64,000 bases of DNA from Hormiphora californensis (GCA_020137815.1 CM035352.1:6300025-6364024), one strand, 5' to 3'. Positions 1 to 13,300 are shown, counted from the first letter of the stretch. A program made the numbers and translations. The notes: generated by a model from the letters alone, not told the origin.

Positions 1-15
1 TACTACTCTACTGAG

Positions 16-124
16 CAGGAACCGACCTAATCAGGAAATACTAGTCCCTGATTGGCTGATAACCAGTCACGTGACCTAAATAACGAGTTCTGGTTGGTTG
101 TTTACTTGTTTCGGTCGGTTCCTG
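16..124. mobile_element. 109-bp hAT-type MITE, copy 1
   Basis: Terminal inverted repeats CAGGAACCGACC and GGTCGGTTCCTG are flanked by a perfect 8-bp target duplication CTACTGAG (8-15 and 125-132). The 8-bp duplication and CAG terminus are the hAT signature. It lies in an intron, its end 26 bp before the acceptor of the exon at 151. The core has TCACGTGA between two inverted CCAAT boxes. No transposase is encoded. Confidence 0.9.
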
Positions 125-150
125 CTACTGAGTCTACTCTCCCTTCTCAG

Positions 151-3100
151 ATCACACGACACGTTTCCTCCGATGTATGGCTGGATGACGTATACAAAAG
201 TCAGATTGTCGAGGAGACAGTGGGCAAGTTAGCTCTGGACTCCACTAGAGCACGACACTGTACAGCTCTGTTGAGGGTGTTCAGTGAGTCAGAATGTTGT
301 GCTAACATGTTAGCTAACACTGCACTACCGGAATGTGTCTGTTTACCACAGGTGATAAAGGGGACAGCACTGGGGTATAATTAGGGGGGGGGGGGCACCG
401 TGGTATAATTAGGGGGTATGGGGGGCACAAGGGCATTCTTGGGAGGGGCATTATTCTGGGTGTTGTTGGGGCATTATATTTTGATTGTTGGGGCTGATTT
501 TCGAAGACAGATTTGGAGGATTTGTTTTTCACAATCTCCCTCTCTTCCAGATGAGGCAAAGCTATTGGTCGGAGTCAGGCTACATTGACGAAGATATCTT
601 TCTACAACTGGAAATCCTTCGAATATTTTCAAACATAGCCCTCTCCTCGAGTTTTGGCCGCAAAGTTATTATCTGTAACGGTGTAACAGACACTCTCTCC
701 CGGATCCTTATGTATGGGTGTTGTGCAGTACAGCAGTACGCCTCACAGTTACATAGTGCACTGTGCATGGACACAACAGGAATTGAACACGTGACCAGTG
801 CGTTAACCAATCAGAGAGCAGATAAGATGCCGAGTGTCCGTGCTCTCGGAAGGTTGTTCCTAAGGAGCAGGTGTATTAAGGTTAAAGCAGCAACAGCAGG
901 AGCACTATCCAAACTAATCACAACACCAGACAGGACTCTCGCTACTAAGGGTCTTGGGTTGGTACACGACGTTCTTTCCGGAAAACCAGCTAAAGCTGTC
1001 CCATCGTCTCGCCCCAAAACAGCTCCTTCAGGCGTTACCCCGACCCCCAAACTTGGGCCTAATGTAGTCCGGGACGTCCTCCACCATTTTGCCTGGCTAT
1101 GTACCACTCAGGGTCCATTCCGGGACAACTTCTCCTGGAGGATAATGGCCCTAGAAACTATAACGGCCCTCCTTCACTTCCCGATCAGACCCCGGGAGGC
1201 TAGACCATTTCACCCAGAATTAGCGAGACAGTTCTTTACTCAGACCGGCGAGGCGCTCTTCGCGGACGTCCAGAAGATGGCTGAGAAACACAAATACGTG
1301 AAGTTGCTCCAAGACAAGATCCAAACAATACATGTTAATATTATTAAGAAAACTAGGAGGATAAACAGAGTCAGTGAAATATTGGACTTTGAGTTGGAGG
1401 CTATCCGGTCTGATAACTCTGTCCTCCGGCTGCCTACTGATGAAGTGGATGAGGTTAAGACGGAGTTGCAGTTCTGTGAACAAGTGGTGAAGTTGTTGTG
1501 TGTGGTGCTCACTGGAGTCACACTGAACATGAGAAACAAACCGACTGATAGTGAAACTCTTATGTCTACCTCACGCAGGTTAGCGAGAGCTGTGCATACT
1601 GTGCTGTGCCCCTGTGCAGTGCCCCTATTAGTGAGAGGTACCTGGTAGTAGGGGGATTATTAGTCGCCCCCCTTACGGCCTTACCACTCGGCATCATGGA
1701 GATTTTCATCCATTTCTGTTTCAAATGTTTTTAAAGTTTCTCCTACGTTTTTATACCCTAACTCCACCTTTTTCAGGCAAAACGCCCAGTACACAACAAT
1801 GCAAGAATCCCTCTACAACAAATACGCGATGAGTGCTCCATCACAAAACTCATCAACCACGACTGCAACCTCCCTACAACAACAGCCAGCTACGGATCCT
1901 GAGGCGCACCTAGGATTTGTTAAGAGGATTCTAGCATGTCGAGTTGTGGAAATGTTGGTGCCTTGGCTCTTTTGTGTTTATCCCCCAATCACGGTAAGCT
2001 ATCTTACTAAATCGGTGGCCTTTGTTTAGTCCTGTACTTGCTATTGTACGATAGGGCTTCTGGGTCTATCACCATGGGATGATTCACATGACCGTATATA
2101 ATGAGCTCTTTTTACTATAACCCCTCCCTCCCCCAGGAACGAGTTGTTAGGAGTATATCCTGTCTTTTCACTTTCTGTTCTATTCACTCTCTCACTGTCT
2201 ACTGCACCTCCGAACCCCACGAGGACCCCTCCCAAGAAACTACAATGATTCAGCCCTCTGACGTTGCTCGCTACACATCAGGAACGAGTGTTACACCACG
2301 TCAAATAAGCAGCTCCAAACTTAAAACTACCATCAATCTTAATGAGTAAGTGCAGGGGAGGAGTTCATTTTTCTTGTTACCAAAAACCGTAGTTTTCAAT
2401 TAGTTTTCAATCCAATTTTTCTCTTTCAGTACAAAGTCAAAGTCCCGTAAAAAGGGCCGGAAGAAGTCATCGGTGGCAACTAGTGAACCTATTGTAGAAA
2501 GGTGTTGTGACCACATTAGTCACCTTTGTTCCCGAGTCCTAACTCAGAAACTACTAATCTGCAACAACGCTGTGGTATCAAAACTAACGGCCATGCTTAT
2601 TAGAGACATAACACAAACAGTAACGGTACGTTTCACAATAGTGGGAGACTATCTTCTCTCCCTATTTGATTTTGGACATATGTCATATGAATTGAGGATG
2701 GAAATATATGAGTTGAAAACATTCCAATTCACCGTTTCAGAGAGAGCAGTTGCTGTGTTTGATAGATGATAATCTCCTTGAGAGATTGACAGAGTACATT
2801 ATTATTTGTAATGCAAACGAAGATAAAATATTTGTAGGTGAGTACTGTCACTACCTGTCTGGCGCCGCCGACCCCATCTGAGCGCACTGTCAAATTGGGG
2901 TATGGGCGCCGCCATACAGGTCACTACTGAGTGAGTCCTTTTAGGAAATCGTAACAGGTTTAAAAACTTTATTTATCAGTCCCCCTACAATAATATTAAC
3001 ACCCCCCTTCAGCATTGGATATCCTTGAAGCGTTGATCGATTTTCAACCATCGCTCGGTAAACTATATCACATAGTGGGCGGCCTGAATCGACTAGTTGC

Positions 3101-3557
3101 TCGACTTCTCTCTGCTGGATCGGCCGTGCTACGGGAAAAACTCATTGCTATTATAAACCGACTTCCTAATGACGGTAAGGAACCAGACGGCCCCAATCAG
3201 ACACCTCTCTTGTTGAGCTAGTCAGGGGACAGTGGATACATACCATCCCCCTTTTGTGCTAAACGACGTCCGTTATGATATTTAGCTCACACTCATGTTC
3301 GCTACCATTTACCACCCCTCACACCAACTTTTGATTCATTACTTACTACACCTTACCTTGCTCTACCCTAAAAAAGTAACCGAAACTCTTCTGTTTCAGA
3401 GAGGTGGTGTAAAGTTAACAAGGCTGACTGTGTTGTTGACTGCAGGCATCTCGACGTATGGCACAAAGTTACTGAAAAATGGGGTTGTCAGGACTCTGTT
3501 AGTCGGCTCATGTCGAGTGATGGCAAAGACACTTTACCCACTTTTGTTAAACAGTGA
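151..3557 (+). CDS. helical-repeat (armadillo/HEAT-like) protein, 3' part, unidentified
   Basis: I do not recognise the family. Eight exons join in phase: 151-351, 551-1644, 1777-1993, 2137-2345, 2430-2625, 2741-2837, 3013-3174 and 3400-3557, all with GT-AG introns, giving 777 residues plus stop. The gene begins upstream of the window, since the first visible exon opens at an acceptor. The large second exon encodes repeated amphipathic helices rich in Leu and Ala (for example LQLEILRIFSNIAL), which suggests an armadillo or HEAT-type alpha solenoid. A Lys-rich stretch (KSKSRKKGRKK) opens the fifth exon and could be a nuclear localisation or nucleic-acid contact. The last exon is Cys- and Trp-rich and ends in TFVKQ. 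It is convergent with KDSR. Rotatin-like or other cilium/centrosome scaffolds are possible but unsupported. The exon model is better supported than the function. Confidence 0.7.
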
Positions 3558-4348
3558 ACATGCGTCTGTTTGTTTTGTTCAAACCCTTTTTATTTTTCAA
3601 AACAGGGTCGAGCAATGCAATATGTTTGTTTAACGTTTGGAAATTGTTGTTTGAGGTTTTTTTTGTACAAAAACCGTCTGTTTATGATTTGGGAGGCACA
3701 ACCGATGAGTAACTCTAATGTGTATGACGCTTGAACGTCAAGTGTTCTTGAATTGTTCCAGGAAGCAAAACGAGCTCTCTTTGCGGTGATATAATTTTCC
3801 CACGGTCCATTCATGACGCGCGCATAACTCAACAAGAAAGACACCGCGCCTTCCAGAAACGAGCAAATTCCACCGAAAAGTGGCGACCACCTCATTTTAT
3901 CTGATTATCTCAGTTTTTACGGTCGCTGCCCCTTCGCTCTCTTTATTCAGGATAATTATCGGCTTGAGCATGCATTTCGACCGAAAAGGGCACTCACTCC
4001 CTATCATATAGTAAGTGACCGACAGTCCGCTGTATTCAGTATTAATGAGACAAGAGAAAGGCGGTCATTTTTCTTTTCTTAAACATATCATTATAACAGT
4101 CTTCTTAATTTACAGGCAACATCTTTCTTTATATCGTTTAGATTAAAACTTGGTAAACAAGAGCTAAGGGTAACATTGGTTTAACTTTTAAACCACCTAT
4201 TAAAACACACGCATCCTAAATAAAACACGGCAAAAACGCACATTAGTTCTTCTTCTGAATCACAGCACTTTTATTGATACGACCCGCTCACAAAAACATC
4301 AGAGGACAAATTAGGGATAATTATAATTTGGATCACTTCGAGAGAGCC
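3558..4348. other. convergent intergenic region
   Basis: This is the spacer between the stop codons of two convergent genes. I see no coding exon. A motif at about 3572-3617 (TTCAAACCCTTTTT, spacer, ACAGGGTCGAGCAA) recurs at about 60917-60957, so part of it is dispersed repeat. Confidence 0.5.
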
Positions 4349-5104
4349 TCACGAGGCATTATCCTTGCAAATCTGAGCAAACTGGCGGTGTTGGAATAGA
4401 AGGATAATTCGGACTAGAGGCATCAACAGCGCCTGAAAAGAGTAGAGTATAATGAGTGACCACGATCGGTGTGTACTTTTTTGTTCTAACTCTACTTTAC
4501 AGAGGGAGATGGCCGAACAAAGCAAGTACATTTAGGATGAGTAGTTGTATAACTTGTGAATGCAATAAGTTGTACAGGGTGTCCCACTGTCTTTGCGTGA
4601 CCTGCGATTTTGATTAATTTGCGATGAGTTTTGATTAATTTGACTGAACCCGGTCATGACCAGTAATCGCAGGTCACGCAAAGACAGTGGGACACCCTGT
4701 ATTATAACTTGTAAATGTAATATACCTGGATGATCCCGTCAATGAGACGATGTGCGGGCTCAGCACCGGAACAGAGTTGACTGAGAATCCAACCCTCAAA
4801 CCCTGTACTGATGTTGTACTTTCCTGGTGAAGAAAGAGAGGGGGGGTTAGAGATTAGAGAAACTGATATATTGTATTTAGATTTACGAAACATTGGCAGG
4901 TTTCTATTATTCTACCTTCTCTCAAATCAACACGTCTGAAGATTGAATTCTGACACAATATCCCATTTCTCTCTCACTCACACATCCTCTTTATTATCAT
5001 TACTTACCATTTTCAATGCCACAGACAATATCCTCAGCGACTCGGTCAGCAGAGAATAACCCGGATGTCTCAGAGATCAGCATCGTTTCCTGGTGAGAGA
5101 GGGA

Positions 5105-5173
<69 letters not shown>

Positions 5174-8100
5174 GGAGAGAGAGAGAGAGAGGGGGGAGAG
5201 AGTGTGTGGGCAAAAAGGTAAAGGGAGATAATATAGAGAGGGAGAGAGAAGAGCGGGCAAGTTCCCACTTCAGCAGAGTACAAGAGTCAGACAAACAGAG
5301 AGGGAGGGAGAAAGGGAAGGAGGGTGAGAGAGGAAAGGAGAGAGGGTGTGTGTATGGAAGCGTCACAAGCAAATCAGTGTAATGAACACTCTGTATAAGG
5401 TAGGTGTCCGGAGATTTTACTACTGAAAGAAGGGGAAGCCCCCAAAGGACAATAGCTGTTTAGAAAAAGTTCATTAGAGATTGTACTTTCAATTCCCACA
5501 GTTTAGAAGGCGTATAAATCCTAGTACCACACCGTTTAGAAAGCGTATAAATCCACCCTTTCACTATATCTCTTCTTCCCAATTTATTACCTTTGGTTTC
5601 CCCACCGCCATCTCCTCTTTATATCCCGGTGTATCGGTATCAGGAGGAAAGGCCACGTGCAGATAAACGTTATGGGGCCGCAGCTCCATCTGCAATGCCT
5701 CTCCAAATCCACGGAGAGCAAACTTGCTGGCACTGTATGCAGTATACCCAAATATACCAATCTGTCCTGCCTGTGTGGGGGGTGGGAGGTTAGAGGATTC
5801 TCGACTAATGGAGGAATATTGAGAAAATGTTTGGGTGTTATGCAGCTGTGGTAAAGACAACTGTAGAACTGATCCGGGAAAAATTGTTGTACATTTGGAA
5901 GGGAGTAGTTGTCAAATATGACTTGCAATGAGAAATGCAGGGGTCAGAGGAAAGAGAGAGCGGTCAGAACATTGGCCTGACAGCGAGCGAGAGACGTTGA
6001 GCAATGACCGTGGCATTTTCTCAATTATCGCATGCCAGCTGTTTGCATTTTTGTTCTCTCTTACACCCTTCCTTTCTCTCCCTATCTAGCTCTCAGTTCT
6101 CACCTGACACGGCCCACATCATCTTTTGATGATAGTGACCACCCGCCTCCCTGGACCTACCTCCCTCCTCCGTAAAATGTAATAAATATGTCATCACAGT
6201 CGCACTGCTATCATTTTAATAAAGAACACATCAAATAACTAAAAGATAAGTCCTGACCGAATACTCAATGCATAATGCTTTATATGTACATTCCCCGAAT
6301 GCATTCTTGTATTGCTGAGAAAAAGCAGCAAAGTCTGATTGAAATCCTGTCAGGCCAATACTCTGACCACAGTTCATGCGCGCTCCTTATTTGAAGAAAT
6401 GAGAATAGGGTCAGGCAAATGCTCTGACAGTTGAAATCCTAAAACTGGAGATCATTGTTTACCTGGGAAGAACAGAAGACAATTCTCCCCTCTTTCTGTC
6501 GCTTCATTCCGGGTACCACGGCCTGAGTGGGGATTACGGACCCCATAAAGTTGAGGGACATCATATACTCAAATTGGGCCGGAGGGATATCCTCGAAACA
6601 TCCACACACCGATGTGCCTGAGGAAGGGGGTTATAATTATAGTGAGCATTGTAAATTACTAAAATATATGGGGATGTGTATTGTGTATCAGGAACCGACC
6701 GGACCAAGTAAACAACCAATCAGAACTTGTTATTTTGGTCACGTGACTGGTTATCAGCCAATCAAGGACCAGTATTTCCTGATTCGGTCGGTTCCTGATG
6801 TGTATATCAGTATCAGGGACTAGGGAGGTGGGGCTGTGTGTGTGTGACTTGCTGAAACCCCATTTCTCGTGGGCCGTATAAACAATGTGTAGGAGTTGCT
6901 CTGCCGAATGTACTGTGAGCTATAACACAATGTAGCAGGGCAACATTTAGTGATAGGCTTCTTTGCTCCTCGCATCAGAATTCAAATCAAATAAAAGAAA
7001 GGGGACTCTATGTATACGGAATTATCCCAGTCACAGGGAGCATCTGAATTACTAAAATACTATAGAGAGAAGATTCCCATTCACATACCCTCTGATCTCT
7101 CTCCAGTTCATATTGTAGAAGAGAGAGACCATTATGTCTTTATCAAATATAGTATTATATTCTCATAGTTGTAGCAGGTGTATGACATATTCTCTCAGCA
7201 TAGAACCAATATAACATGTCCTTGAATAATTAACTAACTAATTAACTACAACCATGATACAGTGCTCACGTCAATAGCCTATATGAGTGTAACATTTTTA
7301 ACATGTTGTTTAGTCTATATACTAAGAAAATAGGTTACAGGCTTAGGCGAAATTAGGTCCGTTCCCAGAAACCTCTCCCAGACAACCTCTCTATATAGTC
7401 TTTCCCACGTTCTGTTTCTTCGGGTCGGAGAGGCGCCTGCCGGCACCTAAATACAACGACCACGTAACTGCACGTGTACCACATCATCATGCTGTTAAAA
7501 CCACGAACCTGCACAATTTACCACGTGTACCACATGTCATGCTGTTAAAACCACGAACCTGCACAATTTACCAACACATCCACACACTTTCCGACCACCT
7601 CCTCAGCCTGAGAGATGCTCTCCTTGACAGTCTGCAACCCTGACTTGATGTCTACACTACAAATGGCAACTATCTGATTCTCAGATACAGAGTGTTCCAA
7701 CACCTGATATGAGAGAAATGAGATATATTAGAGAGATTGAATGGAGAGATAATTAACAGTCCAGGGGGTGTCATGTGGGGATGGAGAGATTGTATTAAAT
7801 CTTGACATGTTATTTCTTTTCATCTACATGACATGCCCTTTTTCTACAAAGAACGACACACAATTCAACTTGGTTGAGAAATGTATCCAATACCATTACA
7901 GTATAGACTAGACTAGTTACGACTAGTTACGAAGTTTATATGAAGACTTAAATTTTGTATGTACTTACTATTTGTCTGGCGTTTTCTAGTTTCGTACTGT
8001 CTCGTGCGATAAGTGTTATATTGGCTCCCCGCTCGATTGCAGCGATTGCAACACTTAACCCAATACCACTTGATCCACCTGAAACATTTTAACTAAGCAG

Positions 8101-8328
8101 CTGGGTCAGGGGAAACTGAAAAGAACCCTTGCCCCCTTCAGAACCGTCAGTTAAATATGTTTTGGAAGTTTAAAACCTTGTCGAGGTATAGTTCGAACCT
8201 GTTATAGCGACGTGTTTTCCTGTAAACGTATATTTTGGTATGGAAGCCCTCCAGGAGAAAATGACGACGATGAAAATAAGGGCAACCAGGGGCGTTAGCC
8301 AGTATCCTTCAAGGAGGGACTCTAACAT
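4349..8328 (-). CDS. KDSR: 3-ketodihydrosphingosine reductase
   Basis: This NADPH-dependent short-chain dehydrogenase reduces 3-ketosphinganine to dihydrosphingosine at the ER membrane, the second step of sphingolipid synthesis. Eight exons join in phase (8328-8199, 8078-7969, 7703-7559, 6617-6463, 5770-5591, 5089-5008, 4823-4726, 4432-4349) to 327 residues, close to human KDSR (332). An N-terminal membrane segment (about residues 10-26) is followed by the cofactor motif TGGSSGIG (43-50), VNCAG, and the catalytic YSASK (Tyr192, Lys196). [10 protein letters not shown] and LISET are family signatures. A hydrophobic C-terminal segment ends the protein. The ATG at 8328 was chosen because it has a YAG acceptor-like site one base upstream; an upstream in-frame TTG is not needed. 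Introns hold a CACGTG MITE, a TA-flanked MITE and a (CT)n tract at the acceptor of exon 6. Confidence 0.95.
4575..4699. mobile_element. 125-bp TA-flanked palindromic MITE
   Basis: Inverted arms begin CAGGGTGTCCCACTGTCTTT and the element is bracketed by TA on both sides (4573-4574, 4700-4701), as for Tc1/mariner elements. The first 12 bp are shared with the 1.6-kb fold-back at 61386-62952, so the two belong to one family. It lies in the last KDSR intron. Confidence 0.85.
5097..5200. repeat. (GA)n microsatellite in KDSR
   Basis: A long GA run; on the KDSR strand it is a CT run directly upstream of the exon 6 acceptor (5090), so it forms an expanded polypyrimidine tract. Confidence 0.9.
6689..6797. 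mobile_element. 109-bp hAT-type MITE, copy 2
   Basis: It has the same ends and length as copy 1. Flanks TTGTGTAT (6681-6688) and ATGTGTAT (6798-6805) are an 8-bp target duplication with one mismatch. It lies in KDSR intron 3. Confidence 0.9.
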
Positions 8329-8981
8329 GCTAATTGGGGGATTTAGAATAATCAAACACAGTATTCAATCGCAATTCGCAAAGTTTCAGTCTCAACAGCC
8401 ATGAGCAACGGCCCACCGGCCAGTGGCCACCGCCGGGCCCACCCATTTCGCATGGCGGACATATGAATGTTTGAGCAAGACAGCACACTCAGCCCAAGAA
8501 GACATCAAAGATACTCCCACAAATGATAAAATGTTCTGTCTCGACAGTCGAAAGACAACTTTACAAAAAGCGAGGTAAAAATTCTAAAAAATGGAAGAAA
8601 AAATCCCGAGCTGAGCTCGGAAATTTTCAAAAGTTTTTTATTGATAACAATATGCGCTGCAAAAAGCGCCGCGCAGAGGTAAAGCGTGCGCGCTTATGAA
8701 TTTTTGAGAAATTTTGCAGCTCAGCTCGTTTTTTGCAGCTGCGACCGCGTTCCTTGGAATGCGCTGCAGCCCCCTCATGCGCGCACCCCCGCAACGAGGG
8801 GACTGGAGGGAATGCCGCGCGCGCGTTTGGCCTGAGCCCGGCTGGGTCGAAAATAACTTTGCGGTCGAAAAAACGGCGGTGCTTATAACTTGATACAGCT
8901 CTGAAACGACACGAGGACGAGAAAAAACGCTGCTATAACGAACGTGTCCTTGAGGTTGAACAGAGTTGTTTTTGCCCACTC

Positions 8982-9254
8982 GTGTTTTCAGTAACTGGTG
9001 CCCTGGGCAACGAGGCAGAAAAATTCTACAGGCGCCTTGCCAATCTGCTTGCTGACAAAACACACCAAGCTTACTCTGACACCATCCGTTACATTAGGCA
9101 GCGGTTGTCTTTCACCCTGCTCAGAACAACTGTCATTAGCTTGAGAGGGCATAGAGGCAATAAGTTCACTAAAACGAGGCAGTATAAGAGCGAACTCAAT
9201 GACATTAACTTATTATATAACACTTTTAATTCTACCAAATTTAATCAATTTTAA
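8982..9254 (+). mobile_element. possible fragment of a transposon-encoded protein
   Basis: An open stretch encodes EAEKFYRRLANLLADK followed by YIRQRLSFTLLRTTVISLRG and a stop. The pattern of an F-Y-RRLA core followed by RLSF-LLR and RGxRG resembles C-terminal fragments I associate with repetitive transposon proteins in invertebrates, but I cannot name the family. There is no intact element around it. It may be a relic, or a chance reading frame. Confidence 0.35.
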
Positions 9255-9880
9255 TCAATGCAGTAATTTATTAATCTTCTCCCCCATGGGAGACCGGTAT
9301 TTTTATATTGATATTGTTATCTAATCCCATTTTAACCCCCTTTTAGAAAAAAAAGTGCTTATAACTTTGGCCCCCGAAGTCCGTTTTGCTTGATTCTTTC
9401 ACTAGCTGTTAGATCTGACAATTATCTACCTTGCTGTTTTTGAGAGAAGTTAATTGGACTTGAGGAGGCTGAGCAATAGCCGTTCAAAGATTGGTTGTTT
9501 TCAAAAAGTGACGTCACAGGTCCCTGCAGGGACACTTTGTTTCAAATTTGAATTAAAATCTCGAATTTTTTTTTTTACCGCACTCGATTTTGCGGAGTTT
9601 GGTTCATATCTCCTGTTCCTGATAAGATAGAGACCTGAAACCGGTTGCATTTGAAAGCTGTTATCTTGTTCTTTCCAACGCTACCAAAACGATTTCTGTA
9701 CCTTGTCTGGAACCGGAGATATGATTGATTATGTATTCCCCCCTAGCGCGGTATTCCCTCCAGGCCCCTTATATTATATTATAAGGGGCCTGCAACGTAT
9801 GCCAACCGCGTTCCACTCTCGTTTCTTGCGGCCAGCGTTAAAATCTGGGTGTTTCGTGAGTGCTGACAAACGGTTTTTTA

Positions 9881-9935
9881 GGGTTAGGGCAAAAGTAGGG
9901 TTAGGGTTAGGGCTGGGGTTTGGGTTGAGGTTAGG
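9881..9935 (+). repeat. degenerate interstitial telomere-like TTAGGG tract
   Basis: Several TTAGGG units, some adjacent and others separated by variant units (GGTTTGGGTTGAGG). It is short and degenerate. Confidence 0.6.
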
Positions 9936-10325
9936 CCTTGACATTTCCTACCAGATAAACTTTGAATTAGCCAAAACGGTTGAGTGGTTCGGCGGTTAGA
10001 GCCGTTTTAGTGAATCAACTTTTTTGGCAGCGCGCACCTGTAAACAGGCCACCAAACACCCAGATCGTAACGGCGCCCGTTTCTTGCCGGTAACGGCGAC
10101 TTTCTCTCCTTTTTTCGCGGTGTGTAGCCCAGGCCAGGACGACAAATCCATTGGTAGCTGTGACTTATTCATACAATGTTGAATGTACATTCATCCTTCT
10201 TACATTCTCTGATTCGTCGGATTTTTTTAAACTGTCGAGCCCCGATTTCGGGTTCAGCTCCACTCCCTGATAAGATAAAGACTCAACCTGTATTTTAGGA
10301 GATGCGTTGACAGGAGACAGATGTA

Positions 10326-13300
10326 ATGGCAAAGTACTCGTCTCTGAGTCGCGCTCAGCTTGATTTTGAATATCTCCACACTAACAGTACCACCCACGAG
10401 TTTCTATTCGGTGCCTTTGCCGAACTCCTCGACAACTCCCGGGATGCGGGGGCCACCAAGAGCAGCATTTTCACAGTTCAGCGGGAAGATTTGAGGGGAG
10501 GATGTATGTTGTGTTTCCTGGATAATGGGGAGGGTATGAGCCCGAATGATGTTGTGTCTGTTATGAGATTCGGAACATCGGCTAAAAAAGTTGCTGAATC
10601 GAACATGATCGGGCAGTATGGTAACGGACTGAAGTCTGGTTCAATGAGGATCGGGAAGGATTTCATTTTGTTTACCAAGAAAGATTCGACTATGAGTTGT
10701 CTGATGCTCTCCAGAACATTCCACGAATCAGAGAATCTGAGGGAAGTAATAGTTCCGATGCCGTCCTGGAGCAGACAGACCCGCCTCCCTCTGACTGTCG
10801 ATGATGATGAGCGTTCCAAACACGACATTGTAAGTACAGTTTGAAGTTCACTTGTGATATTAGATTGAGGGTGAACGGCTGTTCTTTGGAGTTTAGATGT
10901 TTCCAAGGAAATCACAATTCTGTTTCTCCGTTTATACATGGACAACTTATCCGCCATGCTCCATATAAAACGTTGTTTTTGGTAGGAATTGGATTTGATA
11001 CTCAAGTACTCCCCATTCAACACAAAGAAACAAGTGTTCGATCAGTTTGAGAAGATTGAGAGTGAGACAGGGACTCTTGTGGTTATTTATAACTTGAAGA
11101 CACTTGACAACGGTGAACCTGAAATTGACGTAAGTGTTATTTTTTGGAATTTATCTATGTTTTTCTACCCGAAATTCATTTGAGTCCTTCATTCCTTAGC
11201 TGCAAACCACCCAAGAGCATTCTACTTTAACCTGTTTACCCTCAGATCCGAACCGATCCGAAGGACATTTTAACGAACCAGATGGACTACGAAACGGAAT
11301 ACGAACAGGAGAGAGAGCACTTTGAGATACCGGAAAAGAAATCATTCCGAGCGTACACTGCAGTTTTATACCAGGAACCGAGAATGAGGATATTTGTACA
11401 GAACGAGAAAGTGAGGACAAAACGACTGGAAGCTCTCTGTTATCTTCCAAAGTAAGAAAAAACATGGATATTCAGCATAAATCAAATTGCTTTGCAGTTG
11501 GGAATTGGTGGTTCCACTGCCGCAAGTTTTAAAAACATTTCTGCTTCTTACTTCTTTCTGTTTTGTGTGTTCTGCAATATTTTTGTATTCTGCCCTTCTT
11601 GTACAACTTCTTGTCTTGCAGGCAGTACGACTACACCTCAGCCAGATTCAAAGCCCGCTCTGAGAAAGAGACGCACGAGGCAGAGAACAAGTGTCGGATT
11701 GCAGAGGAGAGGGCCAGGGAGGCTGAATCAGATGCCCGCAATCTCGAGACCCGGATTGGTGATGGTGGCAGTAAAGAGGAGAGGATTGAGTTGAGGAGAG
11801 CACAGCAGCATGCCGTGGACTGCCGCCGAGACTGTGATGTGCTGAAGAAGCTGGCTGCCAGAAAAAGGAAATCACTGAAAGAACCAAAGGCACTGAAATT
11901 TACATTTGGGCTCAATATTCAGAACCGGAAATGTTTTGGCATGTTTATTTACAACTGCAGTAGACTTATCAAAATGTATGAGCGAGTTGGACCTCAATTG
12001 GAGGGGGGCTGTTCTGGAGTTGGGGTTATTGGAATTGTCAATGTGCCTTACTTAGTTCTGGAACCTACTCACAATAAGCAAGACTTTGCCGATGCCAAGG
12101 TAATTGTTTGTGGTAATTGGTGATTATTATTTTACGGCAATGATATTGGCCTTTTTTTCCTCTGGTCTGCCAGAAACATAACTTTATGGAAAGAATGGCA
12201 GTGAAGTTTGGCAGTCTTATATCTCTTGTTTGCATATAATTACTAAATTCAGCAATCCCTTTTATCTCTCATCCTCAGGAGTATAAACATCTTTTCTCTC
12301 TGATTCTCAGGAGTATAAACACTTGTTGAGGGCCCTTGGGGAACACCTTCACCACTACTGGCAGATCTGTGGAGTGGTCGACCCCCGAACGGGATCCGGG
12401 GTCAGGAACTTTTGGGCAGAGTTCGGGTACTTCACAAACAAGTGGACGGAAGAACCAGCGACAGACTTGAAATATGTGAAGAAGAGAAACATGAAAACAC
12501 TTCAGTGGCAGCAGTGTGGTAAGTGACTAATTAGATCAAATAAGTTGTATTATACGGGTTTTATGAGTTAAACAACTGACGGTTGAATAATATAGATTCT
12601 CGATTCTCAAGCTAATATCATGTCTCATTTCAGATCGGTGTTTGAAATGGCGGATGATTCCCTTCTCTATGAAGGATCCCCAGGCAACATTTGATAGCAC
12701 TGAAGAGTGGACCTGCCAGAAGAACCCTGATATTAACTTTAACAAGTAAGTACCTCTATTATTCGCCTCGTGTGGTAAACCCCATCCTCAGCTTTCAGTT
12801 CAGTTGATCGAAAGATGATCAGGGCCTACAATTGACATGTTTTTTGTTTGGAGGCGTGTGTACGTGTACTAAATATTGTTTTTCTTTTTAGATGTACGGT
12901 AGCTGAGCAACAACTAAAGATCACAATGTCCAACATAAACCACAAACCATTTGAAGAAAAGAAAAAGGCGGTGGAGGCGGCGAGAGAGAGGAAGAAATCT
13001 ACAGAGACAGTGAAGAGAAACAGTAGTTTTTCAGAGGCTAGAAGTAGGATGGATAGCGATGAATTACCACGACGACAATCTAAACGATCCTCCTCTCCTC
13101 CCGATATATTCTCCAAGGCAGATGCCATGTACAAGGAGCAGAATCTGAGGTTAAAGGAAAAGGCTGCAAAGCAGAAAGAGTTGGAGAGAAAGAAGAAGCA
13201 AATGGCGGCAGAAAAGGTACAGACTGTTATAGCGCCAGTGATTGATAGTCCTGTTATAATTGATTCGTCGCGAACATACTTCATTATTATGGCAGAGAAA

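Larger units (their letters stand above)
8360..10325. other. repeat-rich intergenic region between KDSR and MORC2
   Basis: There is no host gene here. It contains the possible transposon fragment at 8982-9254, a short hairpin at 9761-9792, a telomere-like tract at 9881-9935, and a segment at about 9600-9725 that resembles 31430-31550 (shared CCAACGCTACCAAAACG and GGAACCGGAGATAT). It looks like decayed mobile DNA. Confidence 0.5.

Noticed and set aside
8170-8355. KDSR start at 8355
   Set aside because: That codon is TTG; the ATG at 8328 follows an acceptor-like site and gives the family's usual N-terminal membrane segment.
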